Source: Syntrophaceae bacterium UBA6255 (lineage in GTDB: Bacteria; Desulfobacterota; Syntrophia; Syntrophales; Smithellaceae). From it: DNA of 14,814 nucleotides. The notes below the pieces were generated by a model that was not told the origin of the DNA, searched no databases, and saw only the letters and a program-made list of their open reading frames with translations. Below are positions 1 to 7,622 of the stretch, one piece after another (the stretch's first letter is position 1; every line of letters starts with the position of its first letter). The stretch spans positions 357-15,170 of the forward strand of contig DJVN01000210.1 in the NCBI GenBank assembly GCA_002441205.1, written 5' to 3'. Both the position numbers and the translations under genes were made by a program.

Positions 1-969
1 GGCGCGGGCAAATCGACGCTGCTTTTAATGATGGCGGGACTCTTGAAGCCACAGCGGGGGAAAATTTATTTTCAGGGAAGGGCGATGGAAAACCGGGCGG
101 ATCTGAATTTCCTGCGCCGGAATGTGTCAGTTGTCTTTCAGGAACCGCTGCTTCTCAACAGCAATGTTTTTGAAAACGTCGCTCTGGGCCTGAAGTTCCG
201 GAAGATGAGCCGTGGCGATATCAAAAACAAAGTTCAAAAATCCCTGGAAGCTTTCGGCATCAGTCATCTGGAAAAACGATCCGCCCGGGCGCTTTCCGGC
301 GGAGAAGCCAGAAGAGTATCACTGGCGCGCGCGCTGGCCATCGAACCGCAGATGCTTCTGCTGGACGAGGCGTTCAATTCGCTTGATCCGCCGTCGCGGG
401 AAACCATTATTGAAGATTTAAAGCAGATTCTGGAAGAAACGAAAATGACCGCCGTGCTGGCGCTGCACGACCGGGAGGAAACGCTGCGCCTGGCGCAGGA
501 TGTCTGTGTCATGCAATCCGGCAGCATTGTGCAGATCGGTACCACCGCGCAGATCTTCAATCAGCCCGATTCGGAATTTGTGGCAAGCTTTGTCGGAACA
601 GAAACGATTCTTGAAGGTTTGGTGCGAAACTGTACAGCGGGGAATATGATTGTCGATGTCAACGGCAGGCAAATCGAAGCGATCGGCAATTGTTCCATTG
701 GCCGGAAAGTGTTCTGCTGTTTGCGGCCGGAAAATGTTACTATATCCAACCGGACGCAGGAAAGAATCAGCGCACGCAATAGTTTTGAAGCCAGGGTATC
801 CAATGTCATCCGTCAGGGATATTTCAATAAACTCATGCTGGATTGCGGTTTCCCCCTGGTCGCCTATATCACCATTCCATCGTGCGAGGATCTGTGCATT
901 GCTCCCGGCGTTACGGTGGTAGCCTCCTTTAAAGCCACGTCCGTTCATGTGATCCCCCGGGAAAAATAG
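1..969 (+). CDS. ABC transporter ATP-binding protein, molybdate/tungstate/sulfate type (5' end missing)
   Basis: This is the ATPase subunit of an ABC importer, most like the molybdate/tungstate/sulfate class (ModC/WtpC/TupC relatives). The reading frame is open from base 1 and begins inside the Walker A loop (GAGKSTLL), so roughly the first 35-45 residues lie outside the window. The Q-loop (VVFQEP), the signature LSGGE (bases 292-306), Walker B (MLLLDEAF), the D-loop (NSLD) and the switch histidine (LALHD) are all present, so the ATPase should be active. After about residue 200 of the visible part, a TOBE-like tail follows (LRPENV and onward), as is usual for oxyanion and sugar importers. The permease and binding protein would lie to the left and are not seen. 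Tungstate is favoured only because a tungsten-enzyme gene lies about 11 kb away; molybdate, sulfate or another solute is possible. Confidence 0.85.
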   Translation, partial: GAGKSTLLLMMAGLLKPQRGKIYFQGRAMENRADLNFLRRNVSVVFQEPLLLNSNVFENVALGLKFRKMSRGDIKNKVQKSLEAFGISHLEKRSARALSGGEARRVSLARALAIEPQMLLLDEAFNSLDPPSRETIIEDLKQILEETKMTAVLALHDREETLRLAQDVCVMQSGSIVQIGTTAQIFNQPDSEFVASFVGTETILEGLVRNCTAGNMIVDVNGRQIEAIGNCSIGRKVFCCLRPENVTISNRTQERISARNSFEARVSNVIRQGYFNKLMLDCGFPLVAYITIPSCEDLCIAPGVTVVASFKATSVHVIPREK

Positions 970-1047
970 TTTTTTAATCTATTGGAAAATTGAACGAAAT
1001 GATTTATAAACCGCTGCAGTGAATTTGCACGGAAAGCGCGGATTATT

Positions 1048-1476
1048 GTGAATTACGACATTTATCTGGAAAAACTGAAAAACGGACAGAAGGGAATAAA
1101 TCCTTTTCTGGATTTTTTGGGAATAACTCTCGATGAGATAAAAGACGGTTTCGCCCGTTTCCGAATGCCGGTGCGTCCGGAATATTTGCAGGGAGCGAAA
1201 GCGATGCAGGGCGGGTTGATTGTTGCCCTGGCGGATGAAGCAATTGCCCATGCTATGATGACCAAATTAAGTCCAGAGGAAGGCTTGACCACCATTGAAT
1301 TAAAAAGCAATTTCCTTGCCGGTGTCAGCGACGGGGAACTCATTGCTACCGCCACGGTCTTTAAAAAAGGGCAAAGTCTGGTCATCGGAGATTGTTTAGT
1401 TATTGATAATAAAGATAAAAACATCTGCCGCGTTTCCGCAACATTTTTGCTTTTGAAGAAAAATCAGGGAAATTAA
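1048..1476 (+). CDS. Hotdog-fold thioesterase, PaaI-like
   Basis: A 142-residue protein of the hotdog fold, of the size of PaaI/YbgC-type acyl-CoA thioesterases. These hydrolyse acyl- or aryl-CoA in the cytoplasm, usually as homotetramers. The hotdog helix is clear: QGGLIVALADEAIAHAM, with G55-G56 and the acidic pair D63/E64 where the catalytic acid of PaaI sits. A strand-rich C-terminal half follows (ELKSNFLAG and onward). The histidine that usually precedes the GG pair is Q54 here, which may change activity. The start is GTG, with a loose purine-rich stretch (GGAAAG) upstream. The gene lies 78 bases after the ABC ATPase and 102 bases before the PHP gene. It may be co-transcribed with either, and nothing ties its substrate to them. 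The fold is fairly sure; the substrate is unknown. Confidence 0.8.
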   Translation: MNYDIYLEKLKNGQKGINPFLDFLGITLDEIKDGFARFRMPVRPEYLQGAKAMQGGLIVALADEAIAHAMMTKLSPEEGLTTIELKSNFLAGVSDGELIATATVFKKGQSLVIGDCLVIDNKDKNICRVSATFLLLKKNQGN

Positions 1477-1502
1477 ATTTCTGTAAATCCGAATATCCTT
1501 AT

Positions 1503-1531
1503 TGACTCCCAGTCGTAAATTTGCTAAATCA
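1503..1531 (+). promoter_or_regulatory. Possible sigma-70 promoter ahead of the PHP/glycosyltransferase gene run
   Basis: TTGACT (1503-1508) is followed after 17 bases by TAAATC (1526-1531), with a TG one base before the second box, as in an extended -10. The -35 box matches the consensus at five of six positions, but the -10 box is poor. It lies in the only gap over 100 bases between the thioesterase and the PHP gene, so it is a reasonable start point for the downstream operon. It was read by eye only. Confidence 0.3.
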
Positions 1532-1578
1532 CCTCGAACGAAGTGTTTCAAAAATATTTTAAAATCAGGGTGTTTTAG

Positions 1579-2229
1579 TTGATTGATCTTCATACACATT
1601 CCATTTTCAGTGATGGAGACTTAGTGCCGGCGGAACTGTCACAGCGGGCATATGCTGCCGGTTATAAAATATTAGCCATTACAGATCACGTTGATCATTC
1701 CAATATCGATTTCATCATTCCCCGGATTATCAAGGTTTGCTCCAAGATTAATCAAGCAGGAAAAATAAAGGTTTTTTCCGGCGTCGAAATCACGCATGTT
1801 GCTCCGTCACAAATTGCCGATCTTGCTGATGAAGCAAGAAAAATGGGAGCGAAGATCATCGTTGTGCATGGAGAAACGATTGTTGAACCTGTGCCGGCGG
1901 GGACCAATTTAGCTGCTCTCAAATCGTCAATAGATATTTTGGCACATCCCGGCCTTTTGACGGAAGAAGAGTCTCGTCTGGCTGCCGACAGAGGGATTTA
2001 TCTGGAGATTACAACCCGCAGAGGTCACAGTTTTTCCAACGGACATGTTGTGCAAATGGCGAAAAAATTTAAAGCCAGGCTAATTCTCAATAACGATGCT
2101 CACTCGCCGGCTGATTTCGTAGACCTTGAAAGGGCAAAACTTATTGCCCGTGGCGCGGGACTGAACGATAAAGAAATGGCCGTTATGTTTGAAAACTCAA
2201 GAAGGATGGTAAAAAAGTTACAGGTATGA
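1579..2229 (+). CDS. PHP-domain metal-dependent phosphoesterase
   Basis: A 216-residue PHP-domain protein; the family includes histidinol-phosphate phosphatases and other small-molecule phosphoesterases with a polynuclear metal site. The metal-binding motifs appear in the usual order: H5-x-H7 (DLHTHS), D36-H37 (ITDHVDH), E70 (GVEITH), H97 (VVHGET), H123 (LAHPG) and D173-x-H175 (NNDAHS). All expected ligands are in place, so it is probably catalytic. Length fits a stand-alone PHP domain with nothing fused. The start is TTG at 1579, preceded by an AGGG at suitable distance and immediately followed by the family's N-terminal DLHTH. Its stop overlaps the ATG of the next gene by four bases (ATGA), so it is translationally coupled to the glycosyltransferase. 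It may remove a phosphate in that pathway. Histidine biosynthesis is less likely, since no his genes are nearby. Confidence 0.85.
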   Translation: MIDLHTHSIFSDGDLVPAELSQRAYAAGYKILAITDHVDHSNIDFIIPRIIKVCSKINQAGKIKVFSGVEITHVAPSQIADLADEARKMGAKIIVVHGETIVEPVPAGTNLAALKSSIDILAHPGLLTEEESRLAADRGIYLEITTRRGHSFSNGHVVQMAKKFKARLILNNDAHSPADFVDLERAKLIARGAGLNDKEMAVMFENSRRMVKKLQV

Positions 2230-3485
2230 AAAGTAAATCAAATTCCCGGCCACTGAAAATTTGTTTGTTAACCTATCGTGGCAATCCCAATTGCGGTGGA
2301 CAGGGCGTTTACATTAAACATTTAAGTAAAGCGCTGAGTGATCTTGGGCATGAGGTTGATGTTTTATCAGGACCGCCTTATCCTCATCTTGATCCTAAAG
2401 TGACTCTGCACAAAGTTCAGAGCCTGGATCTTTATAATATGGAGAATCCCTTTCGCATTCCCAAAGTACGGTCTTTGGTTAATCCACTGAATATGTATGA
2501 ATTTCTAACCATGTGTTCCGGGCAGTTTCCTGAACCATATACTTTTGGTGAACGGGCTTATAAATATCTACAAAAAATGAAAAAAAAGTATGATATTGTT
2601 CATGATAATCAATGTCTTTCTTATGGAATCGTTAAAATAGATCAGAAAGTTGTGCCCACGATAGCGACCATTCATCATCCCATAACCGTTGACAGAAGGG
2701 AAGAATTCAAATCGGCAACGTCGGAAAGAAAAATAAAGAAGATTAAAAAATGGTATTCTTTTATCAAGATGCAAAAGGAAGTAGCCCGGCAATTATCGTA
2801 TATTGTTACGGTGTCGGAATGTTCCAAAATCGACATTGCCAAGGAATTTTCAATTAATTTATCGAAATTCCGTGTTGTTCCCAATGGTATCAATAAAGAG
2901 TTCTTTTATCCTGTGAATAATGAGACGCGACCTGAAAATTCCATCATTGTGACCAATAGCGCAGACACCCCATTAAAAGGTTTGCGTTATTTGCTGGCAG
3001 CGGTTTCTCAGGTGAGAAAAAAGCAACCGGTTAAGTTAACGGTCATCGGAGAACCCAAAAAGAACGGAACGATCAAAAAACTTGTCGCAGAACTGAGAAT
3101 AGCTGATATTGTTCATTTTACCGGGCGAATTAAAAACGAAGAATTTGCCGATTATTATTCAAAAGCCACCATTGCAGTTGTGCCCTCTTTATATGAAGGT
3201 TTCGGTCTTCCGGCAGCCGAAGCGATGGCCTGCGGGGTTCCTCTGATCAGTACCAGCGGCGGCGCCTTGCCCGAAGTTGTCGGCGATGCCGGAATCATAG
3301 TGCCGCCTGCTGATTCAGATGCCTTGGCCAAACAGATAATTATTTTGCTAAACAATGCTGAACAGAGGAAGAAAATGGCTCAGGCCGGGATAGAAAGGGT
3401 TGATGCAATTTTTAACTGGTCGAAAGCCGCCAGCGACATGGTGGATATTTACAGAGAGGCCATTGATGGTTACCGTAGATATTAA
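2226..3485 (+). CDS. Glycosyltransferase family 4 (GT-B fold)
   Basis: A 419-residue retaining glycosyltransferase of the GT4 type, expected to move a sugar from a nucleotide-sugar to an acceptor on the cytoplasmic side. The N-terminal domain opens with KICLLTYRGNPNCGGQGVY, containing the glycine-rich acceptor/donor loop. The Rossmann-like C-terminal domain has VVPNGI near its start and the donor-binding YEGFGLPAAEAMACGVP, giving the E324-x7-E332 pair. Length is normal for GT4 and there is no signal peptide or membrane segment. ATG overlaps the PHP stop by four bases, and its own end overlaps the methyltransferase start by 20 bases, so the three are made together. The N-terminal stretch with GPPYPHLD and LDLYN reminds me of actinobacterial GT4 enzymes that sit beside methyltransferases, but that is memory, not a search. 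Sugar and acceptor are unknown. Confidence 0.9.
   Translation: MKSKSNSRPLKICLLTYRGNPNCGGQGVYIKHLSKALSDLGHEVDVLSGPPYPHLDPKVTLHKVQSLDLYNMENPFRIPKVRSLVNPLNMYEFLTMCSGQFPEPYTFGERAYKYLQKMKKKYDIVHDNQCLSYGIVKIDQKVVPTIATIHHPITVDRREEFKSATSERKIKKIKKWYSFIKMQKEVARQLSYIVTVSECSKIDIAKEFSINLSKFRVVPNGINKEFFYPVNNETRPENSIIVTNSADTPLKGLRYLLAAVSQVRKKQPVKLTVIGEPKKNGTIKKLVAELRIADIVHFTGRIKNEEFADYYSKATIAVVPSLYEGFGLPAAEAMACGVPLISTSGGALPEVVGDAGIIVPPADSDALAKQIIILLNNAEQRKKMAQAGIERVDAIFNWSKAASDMVDIYREAIDGYRRY
3455..3459 (+). promoter_or_regulatory. Ribosome binding site deciding the methyltransferase start
   Basis: AGAGG lies six bases before the ATG at 3466. It supports that start over the in-frame ATG at 3400, which would add 22 residues unlike a methyltransferase N-terminus and would overlap the glycosyltransferase by 86 bases. 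Confidence 0.6.
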
Positions 3486-4167
3486 TAAATTGAATCTGAA
3501 ACCCAATGATTTCGTCCTGGATGCCGGTTGCGGACTGGGCAGGCATCTGCGTCATTTGGCAAGAATTCCGGGATTAAATATAATCGGTATTGATAAGGAT
3601 ACATGGTCTTTGTATGAAACGGGGAAAGCGATGGAATCACAGCCCGATGCGCTTTCCAAAGATTACCTGGTTTCCATTGCCGATATCAATAACCTTCCTT
3701 TTGCCGATGCTTCTTTTGACTGCATCATTTGTTCGGAAGTTCTGGAACATATTCCTGATCACAAAAAAGCGATCAAAGAACTGGACCGGATTTTGAAACC
3801 TAACGGTACGCTTGCGGTCAGTGTGCCCCGTTATTTTGCAGAAAGAATCTGCTGGTTTATTTCTCATGATTATCATAATAACGAAGGCGGCCACATTCGG
3901 ATTTACAGAAAAAAACAGCTCCACAAAATGTTGATGAATCAGGGATTTAAATGCCGGGAAATCAATTACAAACATGCGTTGCATTCTCCCTACTGGTGGC
4001 TAAAATGCCTGGTGGGTGTAAAAAACGAGGAACACCCCTTGGTCAAGTATTATAAAAAATTTCTGGAATGGGATATTATGAAAAAACCGAGACCGGTTCG
4101 GATGCTCGAAGAATTGCTGAATCCACTATTGGGTAAGAGTATTGTCTATTATCTTAGAAAAGGTTGA
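3466..4167 (+). CDS. Class I SAM-dependent methyltransferase (Methyltransf_11 type)
   Basis: A 233-residue methyltransferase. Motif I is VLDAGCGLG at residues 17-25. The acidic end of strand 2 is in IIGIDKD. An aspartate follows in SIADINNLPF, and the post-motif segment SEVLEHIPDH leads into the typical LKPNGTLAVSVPR. This is the Type 11 family, whose members methylate small molecules, lipids or sugars. An ATG at 3400 is also in frame, but the ATG at 3466 has an AGAGG at the right distance and puts motif I at its usual distance from the N-terminus. The gene overlaps the end of the glycosyltransferase by 20 bases and lies five bases before the alpha-toroid gene. It probably methylates the glycosylated product or its precursor; the substrate is not readable from sequence. 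Confidence 0.88.
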   Translation: MVTVDINKLNLKPNDFVLDAGCGLGRHLRHLARIPGLNIIGIDKDTWSLYETGKAMESQPDALSKDYLVSIADINNLPFADASFDCIICSEVLEHIPDHKKAIKELDRILKPNGTLAVSVPRYFAERICWFISHDYHNNEGGHIRIYRKKQLHKMLMNQGFKCREINYKHALHSPYWWLKCLVGVKNEEHPLVKYYKKFLEWDIMKKPRPVRMLEELLNPLLGKSIVYYLRKG

Positions 4168-4172
4168 TTTGA

Positions 4173-5204
4173 ATGGAATTGAAACTTTCCGTAAGTGAAG
4201 AACTGACGCCTATTTCAATAGATAAAATCGCCTCATTTATTGTTTCCCTTCAAAAAGAAAATGGTGAGATTCCCTGGTCGGAGGGAGGAAAGACCGATCC
4301 GTGGGATCATGTCGAGAGCGCGATGGGTTTAAGTATAGGCGGCTTTTATCATGAGGCGAGAAGCGCGTATGAATGGCTGGCGGCGACGCAGCTTCCCGAC
4401 GGCAGCTGGTGGTCGGAAATTCAAGATGGAAAGATTATTAATTCCACAAAAGAATCTAATTTTTCATCCTATATCGCCGTAGGCGCATTTCATCATTATC
4501 TGATCACGCGGGATATAAAATTTTTAAAGACAATGTGGCATACCATTGCGCAGGGGATACAATATGCAATTGACTTGCAGGCGCCTGATGGTGAAATATA
4601 CTGGGCAAGAAATAAACATGATCAGATCGATAAAATGGCTTTGCTCACCGGGTCGAGTTCTATCTATATGAGTATTAAATGCGCTTTGGCAATTGCCGAT
4701 ATTCTGGGTAAGAAACGACCGAAATGGCGCAAAGCGTTGAATGATCTGGGTGCGGCGATAAAGAACAGGCCGGATCTCTTTAATATGATCAAGTCACGTT
4801 ACTCCATGGATTGGTACTATCCGATTTTATGCGGAGCCGTTACCGGAGAAGAAGCTAAAAAGAGAATAGCCCATTCATGGGAAAAATTTGTTGTTCCGGA
4901 TTGGGGCGTGCGCTGTGTCAGTGACAGGCCGTGGGTGACCATGGCGGAAACGGCCGAGTTTATTTTAACATTAGCGGCGATTGAAGATATGCCCAGGGCG
5001 AAAGCGATATTCAGCTGGCTCAATGATAAGAGATTTTCCGACGGATCTTTCTGGATGGGGGTAACTTTTCCGGATGGCGTTATCTGGCCGGAAGAAAAAA
5101 CGGGCTGGACGGCAGCAGCGGCAATGATGGCCTGGGATGCTTTGAATGAGATAACTCCGGCGGGAAAACTTTTTAATCATAAGTTCTGGGCTTCGATAAA
5201 GTAA
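4173..5204 (+). CDS. QW-repeat alpha/alpha-toroid protein (prenyltransferase/squalene-cyclase-like fold), function unknown
   Basis: A 343-residue soluble protein with no signal peptide or membrane helix. It carries several QW-like repeats typical of alpha/alpha toroids: QKENGEIPW (27-35), QLPDGSWW (73-80), QAPDGEIYW (136-144) and FSDGSFW (288-294), with further aromatic/Gly/Asp-rich turns between them. This resembles the squalene-cyclase/prenyltransferase and six-hairpin glycosidase folds. It is only about half the length of a squalene-hopene cyclase, and I see no DxDD catalytic motif, so a terpene cyclase is unlikely. DPWDHVESAMGL (42-53) has acidic and aromatic residues that could line a glycan- or lipid-binding cavity. 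It starts five bases after the methyltransferase. Its job probably concerns the glycosyltransferase product: binding, trimming or lipid handling. The fold is likely; the activity is unknown. Confidence 0.7.
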   Translation: MELKLSVSEELTPISIDKIASFIVSLQKENGEIPWSEGGKTDPWDHVESAMGLSIGGFYHEARSAYEWLAATQLPDGSWWSEIQDGKIINSTKESNFSSYIAVGAFHHYLITRDIKFLKTMWHTIAQGIQYAIDLQAPDGEIYWARNKHDQIDKMALLTGSSSIYMSIKCALAIADILGKKRPKWRKALNDLGAAIKNRPDLFNMIKSRYSMDWYYPILCGAVTGEEAKKRIAHSWEKFVVPDWGVRCVSDRPWVTMAETAEFILTLAAIEDMPRAKAIFSWLNDKRFSDGSFWMGVTFPDGVIWPEEKTGWTAAAAMMAWDALNEITPAGKLFNHKFWASIK

Positions 5205-5296
5205 GTGAAAGTCTTTTCTTTCAATACGCTGTTTCACAATGCGCCCTTTATTATTGCGGCAAAAGTTATTCAGCTTTGAAAATCCACTTTGAAAAC

Positions 5297-5303
5297 AGGG
5301 AAG
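5297..5303 (+). promoter_or_regulatory. Ribosome binding site deciding the acyltransferase start
   Basis: AGGGAAG ends three bases before the GTG at 5307, with its GGGA core about five bases away. The competing TTG at 5289 has no purine-rich stretch ahead of it. This favours the six-residue shorter protein. Confidence 0.45.
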
Positions 5304-5306
5304 AAA

Positions 5307-6029
5307 GTGCTCAGGGATCATCGTCCATATTATGTGAAACGCTTCTATAACAAATTTCAGAAGTGGTATTCGCAATATTATCTGGCCCCTCAGTGTGAGT
5401 ATTATGGTAAGGGGCTGGTTTTTATGAAGCCCTGGCATGTTGAAGTATTCGGCGGACCGGTTTTACTGGGGGATTACACAACCGTTATTGCCACCTCGGA
5501 CAGAAAAGTGAGATTTACCATCTGGCCGGCCTGGATGGGGCAGGGGAGAATTGAAATAGGCAAGTATTGTCTGATTTGTCCGGGGACAAGAATCATGTCG
5601 GCCACATCCGTGACCATGGGTGATGGATGCATGACAGCTCAAAATGTGAGTATTGGTGATGCCGACTGGCATGATTTGTATGACCGCAGTATGCCCGTGG
5701 GAAACACGAAAGAGATCATCATCGGCGATAATGTCTGGATTGGAGACAGTGCGATTGTGAGCAAGGGCGTAACGATTGGCGATAATGCAATTATTGGCGC
5801 CGGTTCCATTGTTGTCAAAGATATTCCGGCCAACGCCATAGCCGCGGGAAATCCGGCAAGGATCATAAAATATCTTGATCCGGCCAAACCGCTGAAAACC
5901 AGGGGAGATTGGCTTTCCAATCCGACCATGCTGGCCAAAAATTTTGAAATCATCGATCGTGCGTTTATGAAGGGAAACACTTTGAGGGGTTGGTTCCGGT
6001 CGGTGTTTTTCCCTCGTAAAGGAGATTAA
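5307..6029 (+). CDS. Hexapeptide-repeat (left-handed beta-helix) acyltransferase
   Basis: An acyltransferase of the LbH/WbbJ-like superfamily, which usually transfers acetyl or another acyl group from CoA to a sugar hydroxyl or amine as a trimer. Imperfect hexapeptide repeats run from IEIGKYCLI through TMGDGC, IIIGDNVWIGDSAIV and VTIGDNAIIGAGSIV. They end in IPANAIAAGNPARIIKYL, the classic end of this fold. The histidine in DADWHDLYD, inside the loop between coils, is the likely catalytic base. The GTG at 5307 is chosen because CAGGGAAG lies just upstream. A TTG at 5289 would add six residues but has no visible ribosome site, and a stop at 5277 bars anything longer. A gap of about 100 bases separates it from the toroid gene, and it lies four bases before the radical SAM gene. 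It probably acylates the glycan made by the run. Confidence 0.85.
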   Translation: MLRDHRPYYVKRFYNKFQKWYSQYYLAPQCEYYGKGLVFMKPWHVEVFGGPVLLGDYTTVIATSDRKVRFTIWPAWMGQGRIEIGKYCLICPGTRIMSATSVTMGDGCMTAQNVSIGDADWHDLYDRSMPVGNTKEIIIGDNVWIGDSAIVSKGVTIGDNAIIGAGSIVVKDIPANAIAAGNPARIIKYLDPAKPLKTRGDWLSNPTMLAKNFEIIDRAFMKGNTLRGWFRSVFFPRKGD

Positions 6030-6033
6030 AAAA

Positions 6034-7605
6034 TTGCGTATAGCTGTCATAGCCCCGCCTTATCCGCTGGAAGAAATGCCTTCTCCGCCACTGGGGGTGA
6101 CCTATGTCGCCGCGGCATTCGAGGCTGCCGGAGCGGATGTAGAGATCTTTGATTATATTGTTTCGGGATATTCCCGTGAAAAAATTGAAAAACAGTTGGC
6201 TTCCTTTTCACCTGATGCGGTCGGGTCCACGTCCGTCACATTGAATTTTTATGATGCGCAAAAGATTCTGCGGGATGTAAAAAATTATAATCCTGAAATC
6301 ATAACCATTATGGGAGGCCCGCATGTTTCTTTCACCGTCGAAGAAACGTTGAAGAGCTATCCGGAAATAGACCTGATCGTCATCGGAGAAGGTGAGGATA
6401 CCATCGCCGAACTCACTCCCGTGCTGAAACGGAAAGAAAAATGGCGTGAGGTCAGGGGAATCGCCTATCGCGACGGCGATGAGATTATCCGCACGGCCAG
6501 AAGGGATTTTATAAGGGATATCGATAGAATTCCGCTTCCGGCGCGTCACTTGCTGCCCATTTCCCGTTACCGGGCGTTGGGATTTCCGGTGAGTCTCATT
6601 ACCGGACGCGGTTGTCCCTATTCCTGTATATTTTGTCTGGGACGGAAAATGGTCGGTTCCAAAGTCAGGAAAAGAAATACAAAACTCGTTTTGGACGAAA
6701 TAGAAACAATCATCAATTATGGTTTTGATCGTATTAATATTGCCGATGATCTTTTTACCACGGATAAAGACCGTGTTCAGGAAATATGCAAGGGGATCAA
6801 AGAACGTTCTTTAAAATTTCCCTGGAGTGCCTTTGCCCGTGTGGATACGGTCAGTCAGGAGGTTTTTGATCTGATGGCCGAGGCCGGTTGCGACAGCGTC
6901 AGTTTCGGGGTGGAAACGGGCAATACGGAAATGCTCAAACGCATTAAAAAAGGTATAAAACTGGAGCAGGTTTATAAAGCGGTTGAAATGTGCAAGAAGG
7001 CCGGAATGATTGCCCACGCGTCTTTTATGATTGGGTTGCCGGGAGAGACAATAGAAACGTTGGAGGAAACAGACAAATTTGCAAAAAGCACGGATGCCGT
7101 TTACGGGTATCATTTTCTGGCCCCTTTCCCCGGTACAACGGTACGGGAAAAAATTCAGGATTATGATCTGGAAATATTGACGGATGACTGGTCTCGCTAC
7201 GATGCCAATGACGCCATCGTGAAAACGTCATCATTGCTTCCTCATCAGATGAATGAATTCGGGACCCGATATTTTGAAGAAATGGAAACGGACTGGAATG
7301 AGATACTGGAACGATATCATGAAGGCAAGGGTTCTGTTGAAGATATCATGCACGTTGAAGGCAATTTGCGTATGAAGTTGACCTATCAGATTCTAAAGGA
7401 TGATATTATCGAAAAGTGCGGATTTATTGAACCGGCATTATTTAATGGAACAAAACAGTCTGCCTTGAAAGAGCTCTGCCGCCGGGTACAGGAAATTACC
7501 CATGCGGATGCCAATGTGCTTGATAACACGATCCGTGATTTTGCCGGGCGCAAATATTTTAAAGCCGATATTACAGAAAAGGGTTGCATCTGGTCCTGGT
7601 CATGA
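6034..7605 (+). CDS. B12-binding domain radical SAM protein
   Basis: A 523-residue protein with a cobalamin-binding-type N-terminal domain (about residues 1-135, with MGGPHVSF and IVIGEGEDT). The radical SAM core follows, with the cluster motif C194-x3-C198-x2-C201 in GRGCPYSCIFC and FGVETGN further on. The C-terminal tail of about 130 residues has no motif I recognise. This class includes BchE and many methylases and cyclases of natural-product and lipid pathways. The three cysteines bind a 4Fe-4S cluster and SAM; cobalamin would be a methyl carrier or radical aid. The start is TTG at 6034, with AAAGGAG (6018-6024) nine bases upstream and only four bases after the acyltransferase stop. It is the last gene of the run and may C-methylate or otherwise modify the glycan or lipid product. 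It could also act elsewhere. Oxygen sensitivity fits an anaerobe. Confidence 0.88.
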   Translation: MRIAVIAPPYPLEEMPSPPLGVTYVAAAFEAAGADVEIFDYIVSGYSREKIEKQLASFSPDAVGSTSVTLNFYDAQKILRDVKNYNPEIITIMGGPHVSFTVEETLKSYPEIDLIVIGEGEDTIAELTPVLKRKEKWREVRGIAYRDGDEIIRTARRDFIRDIDRIPLPARHLLPISRYRALGFPVSLITGRGCPYSCIFCLGRKMVGSKVRKRNTKLVLDEIETIINYGFDRINIADDLFTTDKDRVQEICKGIKERSLKFPWSAFARVDTVSQEVFDLMAEAGCDSVSFGVETGNTEMLKRIKKGIKLEQVYKAVEMCKKAGMIAHASFMIGLPGETIETLEETDKFAKSTDAVYGYHFLAPFPGTTVREKIQDYDLEILTDDWSRYDANDAIVKTSSLLPHQMNEFGTRYFEEMETDWNEILERYHEGKGSVEDIMHVEGNLRMKLTYQILKDDIIEKCGFIEPALFNGTKQSALKELCRRVQEITHADANVLDNTIRDFAGRKYFKADITEKGCIWSWS

Positions 7606-7622
7606 TAATGATAATCACAAAA

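Noticed and set aside
4173..5204. Squalene-hopene cyclase
   Set aside because: About half the expected length and no DxDD catalytic motif seen, despite QW-like repeats.
5205..5306. Hidden small gene or terminator between toroid and acyltransferase genes
   Set aside because: Only short imperfect repeats (GTGAAA with TTTCAC) and no credible reading frame.
5463..6050. Long minus-strand open frame opposite the acyltransferase
   Set aside because: It mirrors the regular hexapeptide repeat coding on the plus strand and shows no family motif or ribosome site.
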